Positions 1-6,203 of a stretch of 10,597 nucleotides of DNA are shown piece by piece. Made by a program: the position numbers and the translations under genes. Origin of the DNA: Nitrospirota bacterium. GTDB lineage: Bacteria; Nitrospirota; Nitrospiria; Nitrospirales; NS-4. Where the stretch lies: positions 1 to 10,597 of the forward strand of contig VBOF01000127.1 in the NCBI GenBank assembly GCA_005877855.1, written 5' to 3'. Each line of letters opens with the position of its first letter. Within the stretch, counting starts at the first letter, position 1. The notes beneath the pieces are model-generated. The model worked only from the letters and a program-made list of their open reading frames with translations, was not told the DNA's origin and did no database searches.

Positions 1-139
1 GACCTATGATGTGCGCCTCAGGTAGATGAATTAGGTGAAGTAAAAAGTTGAGCGAGCCCGGGTTTGACAGACACTGTATTGTTGCAATGGGAGTCGGAAG
101 CCTCATCATAGGCTTTGAGGATAGGGATGACCCCATCAG

Positions 140-174
140 GGGGACGGACACTGGACAGAAGGGTGTCCGTCCCC
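140..174. repeat. 12-bp perfect inverted repeat (REP-like hairpin or terminator)
   Basis: The arms GGGGACGGACAC (140-151) and GTGTCCGTCCCC (163-174) are exactly complementary and enclose an 11-base loop. One wobble pair and one A-T pair can extend the stem to 138-176. The plus strand continues with TTTCGTTTG, a broken T-tract, so it could act as a rho-independent terminator for a gene to the left. From memory, stems of this GGGGACGGACAC kind recur as dispersed repeats in some environmental bacterial genomes, which would make it a REP-type element. That identity is an inference, because only one copy lies in the window. Confidence 0.6.
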
Positions 175-184
175 TTTCGTTTGA

Positions 185-262
185 TCGAACCGCCTGACGC
201 AGGTGCTGATCGGCGCGGTGACGCATGAAAGCTACACGTATGATGCGCTGGGGCACGACAGC
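185..262 (+). pseudogene. possible RHS/YD-repeat gene remnant
   Basis: One plus-strand frame, opening just after a TGA at 182-184, reads NRLTQV, then a short linker, then ESYTYDALGH. The Y-T-Y-D-A-L-G core followed by a polar residue, and an N-R-L-T start, are the hallmark of YD repeats in RHS/wall-associated proteins. There is no start codon context, the frame is stopped upstream, and it runs into the end of the convergent gene at 264. A second weak trace, TYDVRL, is read at 2-19 before a stop at 23-25. This looks like leftover coding sequence, possibly split by the hairpin at 140-174. The match is short, so chance resemblance remains possible. Confidence 0.35.
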
Positions 263-263
263 C

Positions 264-2786
264 TTATCGAGGAAGCTTCTCGGCGACGGCCAGGTACGCT
301 TGGTCGTCGAAGGCGGAATGGATGCTGATCTGTACCGCCCCGCTGGCGAAGAGCAGCAGCGCGAACTCCTGGCGGGTGAGAGAGTGGAACATCCCGTCCC
401 GCTCGGCTTGCTTGATCGTGCCGAATCTGAGCAACATCCGTCTGGCTGCTTCGATCGCCTCCGGCTGCCCAGGCTGTTGCGTCGTGAGCCGATAGATGTG
501 GGAGAGATCGGCCTGGGGCTTCAGACTCGTGATGACCATCTTTCCGCCGGGGGAAAGCACCCGGACGAACTCTCGGAGGGTGAACAGCGGGTCCTGAAGA
601 TAGCCAAGCACAAGGTTGCAGACGATCCGATCGAAGTGGTTGTCGTGAATGGGAAGAGGGGAGTCAAGGTCCGCCACCAGGAGCGTCGTTGTGAGGAGCG
701 GGTGAGCCATGACCGTCGCCGGACTCTTATCCCTGATCTCGGCAGCCGCCTGCGCGAGGTTCATCCGGACCGACGTGAGCGCGCTTGGCACGAAGTCAAG
801 CCCGACATACTGGGGCGGAAGAAACTTGGGGCCGGGCTCGCCCCGCAGGCGGTAGGCCTGCTGGGTGAGAAGAAAGAGGCCCAGCTCACCGTTCCCGCAG
901 CCGGGGTCCAACACCCGCTCTCCCCGCTCGAGCGGGCCGGCGAGGCGTGCGACCTGCTCCAGGAGATGCCAATACGCGGAGACGTTCAGGAGATGCCGTG
1001 TGTGGTCCAGGTGGGCTCGCCAGAATTCCCGTAGGGCGGGTTTTCTTTTCGAGTGGCGGGCCCTTGCCCGTTCCTGTTCCACCCGGATCTGGGCCGCGAT
1101 CGTCCGTGGGGAAGGCTCCACCAAGCCTTTCCGGGAGCGATCCGGAAAGAACCGTTCCATGCAGCAGGAAGCCACCAGGCGAACCAGGGCGAGGGTCTGT
1201 CGTGGATTGTCCCGGAGCCGGTGGAGCGCGTCGGGGATCAGGTACAACTGGGCCTCGTGTGTTTGCAGAGAGGCCAGCACCTTCTTCACGGCATCCGGTT
1301 GCGTCCAGGGGTCGCCCTCGGCCGCAAAGAAGAGCACGGGGGTCTGCAACCGCTTCGCGTCCTCGATCGTGGTAAGCAGGTCGGCATAGCCTTCCTTGAT
1401 CGCGTCGCTCAGGAAACGGTCACCGTCGACGTTCAATCCGAGCAGGTTCATCATTCCGAGCCCGGCGCTCCGCAGGAAGGTCACGATGGAGTCCTCTTGG
1501 TGAGCCCGCAAGGCGGCTTGCAGGTCCATGATGCCGGTCAGCACGACGAGCAGGGCGACCCGGTGGTCTTGGGCGAGCCGCTTTAAAGCAACGCGACCCG
1601 TCACGTTCGCCGCGATCACCACGATCGGGCTCGTCGGCCGCTTGCGGTTTGCATAGTCGAGGACGGCGCCGAGGTCCTGGTTCATGCTTGACAGGGTTGC
1701 CTCCGCCATCTCGCCGTCGCTCTCGCCGACATGGTTCGTGTGGTCGTAACGGAGGACGTGAAACCCGTTGGCGGCCAGGTAGGACGCGAGTGTCACATAG
1801 TCGGTCTTGGTCTCGCCGTAGCCGGGCGCGATGATGACGAGCGGAGCGCCAGGATGCGATTCCAAGGAGCCGTCCTGGCAGGCCGCGATGCGACGGCCGT
1901 CGCCTGTCAGCCATTCTACCTGTTGGCTGAGGAGCTGGACCATGTCGGGCCGGTCGTCAGCCTGGCCGCAGAACGTAAGAAGCTTCCCGACCAGTTCGGC
2001 GAGCGTGCATTGGACATTGGCGCTGTCGTGGAGGAAGCGGATGCCGACACGAGGGGTTCGGGCCTCCGTCCCGTCAAGCCCGCCCCACACGATCTCGCCC
2101 GGCACGGTGAGGTCGGAGACATCGCCGGAAGCCGACGCTGGAATCGGGGGCACGGCCTGCTTCAGCAGCAGGCGTAACACGAGGCGCCCGCTGCGTTCGT
2201 CCGCCCCCAGAGCGGGTTGTCCGGCGAGCAGCCGGAGGCTGGCGCCGGTCACGTTCAGGTCGGTCGTGCGAGCCTGGTGGGGTCCGCCTTTCGATTCGAT
2301 CTGCACCGGTATCGCCACATCCACTCTGGCTTGCAGCCGGCGCTCCGGGAGCAGGGCGGTTCCAGGTTCCTGGTGATCGGCTTGGCCCTCCCCGGGCTGT
2401 GCCGGCGCGGTGCTGGGTGCACTCGCCTCCAGCAGGAGGCGTGAGGTCGGTTGGGGCTTGAGGAGGCCGGTGAGCTTCACCGACATCTTTCGCTCGCGCA
2501 ATCCGTCCAGGAGCGATGCGAGGAGGGCCGTCTTCGTCTCGTCGAGCGGTTCGAACTCGACAGCGAAGCCTGATCCGAGATGCTCAGGCGAACCGACCAC
2601 GTGGCCTGTCGCCGCGCGAATGCGGTGTATCCTTCCGCGGATCTCCAGCAGGCCGATTTCGGTGACGAGGCCCAATTGGATCGGCTGGTTTTCGGCGACG
2701 GGAACCGGGCGGTCCAGGACCACGTAGAGCCCGCCGAGACCGATGTTGGGAGCGGTCCCGGATGACGTCTCATCATTGGGTCGCAC
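264..2786 (-). CDS. PilZ-PilZ-LuxD-like alpha/beta hydrolase-SAM methyltransferase protein (probably the 3' part of a split gene)
   Basis: The 840-residue frame opens with a GTG. Domains in order: a PilZ-like domain (about 10-98) with NIGLGG but without the usual leading RxxxR; a second PilZ (about 148-270) with an Arg-rich start (ERRLQAR) and DLNVTG; an alpha/beta hydrolase (about 290-540) resembling LuxD acyltransferases, with APGYGE, GFHVLRYDHTNHVGES, Asp492 (AAEGDPW) and His522; and a class I methyltransferase (about 585-825) with the SAM loop VLDPGCGNG at 625-633, an acidic residue at Asp664 (GLDFVP) and a late LSPGGKM motif. At the LuxD nucleophile position (AAS-x-S in LuxD) it has Asn394 (IAANVTG), so ordinary esterase activity is doubtful. 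No signal peptide or membrane segment is seen, so it should be cytoplasmic. The receiver-PAS frame immediately upstream overlaps it in another frame, suggesting that both were one protein. PilZ domains bind c-di-GMP in many families; the substrate of the catalytic parts cannot be read from sequence. Confidence 0.8.
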   Translation of the reverse strand: MRPNDETSSGTAPNIGLGGLYVVLDRPVPVAENQPIQLGLVTEIGLLEIRGRIHRIRAATGHVVGSPEHLGSGFAVEFEPLDETKTALLASLLDGLRERKMSVKLTGLLKPQPTSRLLLEASAPSTAPAQPGEGQADHQEPGTALLPERRLQARVDVAIPVQIESKGGPHQARTTDLNVTGASLRLLAGQPALGADERSGRLVLRLLLKQAVPPIPASASGDVSDLTVPGEIVWGGLDGTEARTPRVGIRFLHDSANVQCTLAELVGKLLTFCGQADDRPDMVQLLSQQVEWLTGDGRRIAACQDGSLESHPGAPLVIIAPGYGETKTDYVTLASYLAANGFHVLRYDHTNHVGESDGEMAEATLSSMNQDLGAVLDYANRKRPTSPIVVIAANVTGRVALKRLAQDHRVALLVVLTGIMDLQAALRAHQEDSIVTFLRSAGLGMMNLLGLNVDGDRFLSDAIKEGYADLLTTIEDAKRLQTPVLFFAAEGDPWTQPDAVKKVLASLQTHEAQLYLIPDALHRLRDNPRQTLALVRLVASCCMERFFPDRSRKGLVEPSPRTIAAQIRVEQERARARHSKRKPALREFWRAHLDHTRHLLNVSAYWHLLEQVARLAGPLERGERVLDPGCGNGELGLFLLTQQAYRLRGEPGPKFLPPQYVGLDFVPSALTSVRMNLAQAAAEIRDKSPATVMAHPLLTTTLLVADLDSPLPIHDNHFDRIVCNLVLGYLQDPLFTLREFVRVLSPGGKMVITSLKPQADLSHIYRLTTQQPGQPEAIEAARRMLLRFGTIKQAERDGMFHSLTRQEFALLLFASGAVQISIHSAFDDQAYLAVAEKLPR

Positions 2787-3457
2787 GACACGGTCTTGGT
2801 CACCGTGACCCGGATCGCCGTGCCGTCGGCCCGGTGCAACTGGAGTTCGTGTCTTTGGAAGGAGACGCGCTCGTCGGAGCGCTCCGGAAGGTCGCCGGAC
2901 AACGCTGTCAGGTCCATGCGCTGGGCCTCCTGCAAGGAGGACAAGCCGAGCAGGCTGAGGAAGGTTTCGTTCGCCTCGAGCAGGCGCCCGTCTCGGGACA
3001 ACTTGAAGACGCCGACTCCGAGACGATTCAGCAGGGTGTGCAGGCCGGCCTCGAGGCGAATGGTGCGCCGCCGGGACTCGGCGCGTTCCAGGGCCGACCG
3101 GACGGCGGTTCGCAGGCGCGCGGCGAACTGGGTCGTCTTGCGGATGTAGTCGTCCAGCCCCGCCTGCATCGCTTCCACCGCCAGCTCTTCGTTCCCAGTG
3201 CCGGTAAAGATGATGACCGGGACGTCGCTGTACCGGGCCTTGACCGCACGCAGGACCGACAAGCCGTCGGTCCAGCGCAAGTGGGAGTCGGTGATCACCA
3301 GGTCGAAATTGCCTCCTTCGAGCGCGTCGGTGAAGGGCTGCTCTTCGGTGATCTGCCGGATGTGGAGATCAAGATACTCCAGGCCGAGCTCGCGCATGAC
3401 GAGGGCGCGGTCGTCCGGATTGTCGTCGATGATCAGGACGCGGAACGTAGTGCTGAT
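2477..3457 (-). CDS. response regulator receiver-PAS part of the split signalling gene
   Basis: Read from 3457 the protein begins (I/M)STTFRVLIIDDNPDDR, a textbook receiver start. Asp11 and Asp12 form the acidic pair, Asp57 (LVITD) is the phospho-acceptor, and Thr85 and Lys107 complete the site. A PAS-like domain follows (about 125-230: GVGVFKLSRDGRLLEANETFLSLLG, then ELQLHRADGTAIRVTV in two segments). The first standard start codon is ATG at 3397, but starting there would delete beta-strand 1 and the acidic pair. In the correct position, five bases after AGGTG, the codon is ATC. The frame departs from recognisable protein at about 2770-2800; after that it is low-complexity Arg/Ser-rich and only shadows the PilZ frame until its stop at 2477. 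A -1 shift there joins it to the PilZ frame. It is therefore either a broken gene, or intact with sequence errors. Confidence 0.7.
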   Translation of the reverse strand: MSTTFRVLIIDDNPDDRALVMRELGLEYLDLHIRQITEEQPFTDALEGGNFDLVITDSHLRWTDGLSVLRAVKARYSDVPVIIFTGTGNEELAVEAMQAGLDDYIRKTTQFAARLRTAVRSALERAESRRRTIRLEAGLHTLLNRLGVGVFKLSRDGRLLEANETFLSLLGLSSLQEAQRMDLTALSGDLPERSDERVSFQRHELQLHRADGTAIRVTVTKTVSCDPMMRRHPGPLPTSVSAGSTWSWTARFPSPKTSRSNWASSPKSACWRSAEGYTAFARRQATWSVRLSISDQASLSSSNRSTRRRRPSSHRSWTDCASERCR

Positions 3458-3764
3458 GGAAGCACCTGTGCTGGCTTAATTATTTAGGACGGCGCGAGAA
3501 TATACCATAGCTGGTAGAAAATTCCTATTTTTACTCAGGATATGGTAGCCTGAAGTCGTTCCAGCGCTTCGTGAGCTAGAATCTAGTAGAAGCTACATTC
3601 CCTATGCAATACCACGTATATAGGGAGTCCCCCTACGAAAGAGGGATGTGTGCTCTTAAAATTATGCTGTGCGTGGCCCACGGTCAAAAGGACTGGACCC
3701 GTATGGAAGAAAATGTGATATTTGTGGACCGCATGATTCCCGACAGAGCGAGGGTTGACGAAAC
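3458..3764. other. AT-rich divergent intergenic region
   Basis: This stretch lies between the receiver gene (minus) and the MscS gene (plus), is clearly more AT-rich than its surroundings and has no convincing reading frame. It holds an imperfect palindrome with TACCATA at 3502-3508 and TATGGTA at 3541-3547, enclosing a smaller stem (3514-3520 with 3528-3534). It also contains CTAGA-A-TCTAG (3576-3586), a TAGGG/CCCTA hairpin near 3621-3635, and an 11-base palindrome CGTGG-C-CCACG (3672-3682). An AT patch at 3656-3668 could hold a -10 box for the channel gene, but I see no good -35. The palindromes could be operators; no known RNA motif was recognised. Confidence 0.5.
3499..3507 (-). promoter_or_regulatory. 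candidate extended -10 promoter of the receiver gene
   Basis: On the minus strand the sequence reads TGGTATATT: a TGn extension directly in front of TATATT, which differs from TATAAT at one position. It lies about 42 bases before the presumed start at 3457, leaving a short leader that includes the AGGTG ribosome-binding site. No good -35 box is seen 16-18 bases upstream (TAGGAA is the closest), which is tolerable for an extended -10 promoter. Confidence 0.35.
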
Positions 3765-5306
3765 ATGATGGATCGCGAACTCAAGCTGCTTAATGAGCTG
3801 CTCCTGCAGCTCGGCGTTACATTCGTCCTGGCGGTGGCGCTGTTCGGGGTGTACATGCTGATGTCCTGGAAACGGGCCAAGAAGCCCCCGCGCAGCTTCT
3901 TCACCATCTACGTTGTCACGCTCGCGCTGTATGTCCTGTTGATCTTGAATGAAAGCGAACTGGTCGGATGGGTGAATCTGTGGGAAGGGGTCTACCTGTG
4001 GACGAAGTTCGCCGCCTATCTCGGGACCGCCTTCTTACTCTTGAAGGCAGTGGATGTTCTCCTCCTGGAGGACTATCTCATCGCCAAGAAAGGATTCTAC
4101 ATCCCGGACCTGCTTCGGCTGTTGCTCTTGCTCAGCGGGCTCGCGGTCGCCGGAATAATCTTTCTCTGGACGGTCATGGGTATCAACGTGGTCGCGCTGG
4201 TGGCCATTCCGACCGTCGCGACGGCCGTCATCGGCTTCGCGCTGCAGGACACCCTGAAGCGGTTCTTTGCCGGGCTCATGCTTGGCAAGCTGGTGCGGGT
4301 CGGGGACTGGGTGCGCTTGGCTGGCCAGGTGGGGCGGGTCATAAAGGTGGATCTAGCTCACGTGACGATCCTGACGCCCACGGACGATTTCGTCATGATT
4401 CCCAACAACCTCGTCGCCCAGCAGGAGATCTTGAATTACAACAAGCCCACCACGAGACACGCGCGGACCGTGTTTTTGGACGCCAGCTTAAAGATGCCTC
4501 CTTTGCAGGTGCAGAGCGTGCTGGTCGAGACGGCGAAAGCGGTCCGGGGCGTCCTCGACGACCCGGCGCCCCTGGCTTTCGTGGCGGCCTACAAGGACTC
4601 CAGCATCCAGTATCGCCTGACGTTCTGGGTCCAGGACTACGCGCTTGCGGGGATCATCGAAGGACAGATCCTGGCGTACGTCTGGTACGCCTTCGAGCGC
4701 CACGGCATCGAGATTCCTTTCCCGCAGCGCACGATCCACGTCATGAAGGCGGAGGACGAGCGCGAGGCGATGGCGGCCGAGCGGGAACGAATCCTCGACG
4801 CCCTGGGCCGGATCGACTTCTTTTCGGTTCTCAGTCCAGAGGAGCTGGAGACGGTCGCCCGGCAGGCCGCGGTCCGGGTCTACTTGCCGGGCGAGGTCGT
4901 CGTCCGGCAGGGCGATGCAGGGGCGGAATTCTTCATCATCCTGGAAGGCTCCGCCGAGGTTCGCATTGGCGAGGGAGGTAGGGTCGCAACGGTCGCCACG
5001 CTCCAGGCGAAGCAGTTCTTCGGCGAGATGTCGTTGCTGACCGGTGAGCCACGCTCAGCCACGATCGTCGCGCAGACAAAGCTGGAAGTGGTGGTCATCA
5101 CCAAAGAGACCCTCGAGCGGCCGATCATGAAGAATCCCCAGATAGCGGAACGGATCGGCGGGGTCCTGGCGGAACGGAAGTCCGAGCTGGCGGTCCACCT
5201 GGAAAGCCTCAATCATCGGCACGAGTCGCGCCAGGAGGTCGTGGAGCAGAGGAGAAAGTCCCTGGGCTCGCGCATCCGTCAATTCTTCGGCGCGCCCGCG
5301 CGCTAG
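3765..5306 (+). CDS. MscS-family channel with C-terminal cyclic-nucleotide-binding domain
   Basis: 513 residues, inner-membrane protein. Hydrophobic segments lie at about 11-34, 46-62, 78-100 and 115-137, followed by the pore helix region (about 140-175). The MscS signature GFALQDTLKRFFAG is at 157-170, with RVGDWV and the beta-domain motif DFVMIPNN after it. Residues about 345-470 form a cyclic-nucleotide-binding domain: PGEVVVRQGD, FIILEGSAEV and the phosphate-binding cassette FGEMSLLTGEPRSATI, with Glu421 and Arg430 in place. The tail is charged and probably helical. This matches the bacterial cyclic-nucleotide-gated branch of the MscS superfamily, in which ligand rather than tension alone is thought to gate the pore. 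The ATG at 3765 is preceded by an AGGG at 3751-3754, ten bases away. The zinc-ribbon gene follows 11 bases downstream, so the two are probably cotranscribed. Confidence 0.93.
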   Translation: MMDRELKLLNELLLQLGVTFVLAVALFGVYMLMSWKRAKKPPRSFFTIYVVTLALYVLLILNESELVGWVNLWEGVYLWTKFAAYLGTAFLLLKAVDVLLLEDYLIAKKGFYIPDLLRLLLLLSGLAVAGIIFLWTVMGINVVALVAIPTVATAVIGFALQDTLKRFFAGLMLGKLVRVGDWVRLAGQVGRVIKVDLAHVTILTPTDDFVMIPNNLVAQQEILNYNKPTTRHARTVFLDASLKMPPLQVQSVLVETAKAVRGVLDDPAPLAFVAAYKDSSIQYRLTFWVQDYALAGIIEGQILAYVWYAFERHGIEIPFPQRTIHVMKAEDEREAMAAERERILDALGRIDFFSVLSPEELETVARQAAVRVYLPGEVVVRQGDAGAEFFIILEGSAEVRIGEGGRVATVATLQAKQFFGEMSLLTGEPRSATIVAQTKLEVVVITKETLERPIMKNPQIAERIGGVLAERKSELAVHLESLNHRHESRQEVVEQRRKSLGSRIRQFFGAPAR

Positions 5307-5317
5307 CAGGCGGAGCC

Positions 5318-5680
5318 GTGCCGACCTGTCCAGCCTGTTACAAGCAGAGTCGTAAGCCTGAAAAATTCAACTACGTGCATCATCGGGTGTTGCGGAGGAT
5401 TGGCATCGGCTACTTCCGGTGTACACACTGCGACGCCTATTATTTCGGCTTCCCGTGGTACGAGTGGGGGTGGTTCGTGAGGCTTAGGGTTATGACTAGG
5501 TCTTTGACCAGAAGACCTCCTGTCGAACGCACGTGCCCGACCTGCGGTCAGAACAGGATCCACCGATCACATCGTCAGAGCATCGGCGAACATCTCCTCA
5601 GCTTCTTCCTCATCAGTCCGTATCGCTGTGAAGAGTGCGGCCGTCGCTTCTTTGCCTGGAAGCGGAATGGTGGCAGCTGA
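5318..5680 (+). CDS. small protein with two CxxC...CxxC zinc ribbons
   Basis: 120 residues, starting at GTG with AGGCGGAG just upstream (5308-5315). Two zinc-ribbon units are visible: Cys4/Cys7 with Cys35/Cys38, and Cys73/Cys76 with Cys104/Cys107. The middle is aromatic and basic (FGFPWYEWGWF, then Arg-rich). There is no signal peptide, and the weakly hydrophobic stretch at 93-101 (LLSFFLISP) is too short for a membrane segment. I do not recognise a named family. Paired zinc ribbons of this size typically bind nucleic acid or protein, or serve structural roles. Being 11 bases behind the MscS gene suggests cotranscription, not a proven functional link. It converges on the DUF192 gene with 14 bases between the stops. 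Confidence 0.8.
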   Translation: MPTCPACYKQSRKPEKFNYVHHRVLRRIGIGYFRCTHCDAYYFGFPWYEWGWFVRLRVMTRSLTRRPPVERTCPTCGQNRIHRSHRQSIGEHLLSFFLISPYRCEECGRRFFAWKRNGGS

Positions 5681-5694
5681 AGACGCGATTTTTC

Positions 5695-6135
5695 TCACTT
5701 CGGCAGGGCAAACTGCAGTTTCATCCCTTTGGCGAGATGCTCACGTTTGACCGTCCCGGCAGGCAGTTCGAGCACGTACAAGGCCTGCTTGTTCGATTTG
5801 TATTGCGGGCAGGGATCCTGGCGGCACCCCGGGACGTTCTCCTCGATATAGACGATCCGCTTGTCCAGCCCCAGCCACAGGATGTCCAGCGCGATCATGG
5901 TGTTCTTCATCCAGAAGCTCCACGCGCCGGCTTCCTCGAAGACGAACAGCATGCCTCTGTCGGGCGCCAGCCGGTCCCGGAACATCAGCCCACTGGCCCG
6001 CTTGGCAGGCGTGTCGGCCACTTCGGCGAGGATGCGGGTGCCTTTGGGGTAGGTGATCGTGATGAGCGGCGGGTCTGCGATGAAGAGAGCGGCGGCTAGC
6101 AGCGCGGTGAAGCAGAAGGTGCGTTGCCCGATCAT
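5695..6135 (-). CDS. DUF192 family protein, exported
   Basis: The frame carries a complete DUF192 domain: AEVADTPAKRASGLMFRDRL, then GMLFVFEEAG, the signature FWMKNTMIALDILWL, ENVPGC...DPCPQY with two Cys that could form a disulfide, and YVLELPAGTV near the end. In front of it is a signal-peptide-like N-terminus (positive QR followed by TFCFTALLAAALFIA), so the product should lie outside the cytoplasm. In-frame starts are TTG 6174, ATG 6150, ATG 6147 and ATG 6135. None has a Shine-Dalgarno motif. A good promoter (-35 at 6174-6169, -10 at 6151-6146) would put transcription start near 6139, so I chose 6135, which makes the message nearly leaderless and the protein 146 residues. DUF192 proteins are widespread small secreted or periplasmic proteins with no settled biochemical function. 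The domain call is firm; the start is less so. Confidence 0.88.
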   Translation of the reverse strand: MIGQRTFCFTALLAAALFIADPPLITITYPKGTRILAEVADTPAKRASGLMFRDRLAPDRGMLFVFEEAGAWSFWMKNTMIALDILWLGLDKRIVYIEENVPGCRQDPCPQYKSNKQALYVLELPAGTVKREHLAKGMKLQFALPK

Positions 6136-6145
6136 CGAAGAGATC

Positions 6146-6174
6146 ATCATAGGTAAGTTTCGCTGTCTTGACAA
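6146..6174 (-). promoter_or_regulatory. sigma70-type promoter of the DUF192 gene
   Basis: On the minus strand TTGTCA (6174-6169) and TATGAT (6151-6146) are separated by exactly 17 bases, giving ten matches of twelve to TTGACA/TATAAT. The predicted transcription start near 6139 is only a few bases before the ATG at 6135. The -35 lies inside the palindrome CTTGACAAG, shared with the plus-strand candidate promoter. Confidence 0.6.
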
Positions 6175-6197
6175 GGTTGAAAGTCATGGGGTACGGT
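6168..6197 (+). promoter_or_regulatory. candidate promoter of the acyl-CoA ligase operon
   Basis: A perfect TTGACA (6168-6173) is followed after 18 bases by TACGGT (6192-6197), a weak -10 with three matches of six. Transcription would begin close to the ATG at 6204, leaving little or no leader, in keeping with the lack of a strong Shine-Dalgarno motif before that ATG. The perfect -35 supports the call; the poor -10 weakens it. Confidence 0.35.
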
Positions 6198-6203
6198 GCC
6201 GCC

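Noticed and set aside
64..92. TTGACA at 64-69 as a promoter
   Set aside because: No -10-like hexamer lies 16-18 bases downstream, and no gene follows in that direction.
225..1034. Long plus-strand open frame of 269 codons over the methyltransferase part
   Set aside because: It is antisense to a clear methyltransferase domain, has Arg/Glu-rich composition typical of a shadow in GC-rich DNA and shows no domain.
2762..3487. 241-codon plus-strand open frame over the receiver-PAS region
   Set aside because: It lies opposite a canonical receiver domain and shows no recognisable motif.
3600..3760. Possible c-di-GMP riboswitch in the leader of the channel gene
   Set aside because: The conserved GEMM core elements could not be found; only simple palindromes are visible.
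3968..4981. 337-codon plus-strand open frame inside the MscS gene
   Set aside because: It is an out-of-frame, Gly/Arg-rich translation of the channel gene; the other frame has all the MscS and cyclic-nucleotide motifs.
5676..5704. Seven-pair stem GCTGAAG/CTTCGGC spanning the convergent stops, with a T-run in its loop, considered as a shared terminator
   Set aside because: The loop is 15 bases, one pair is a wobble, and the T-run is inside the loop, not after the stem.
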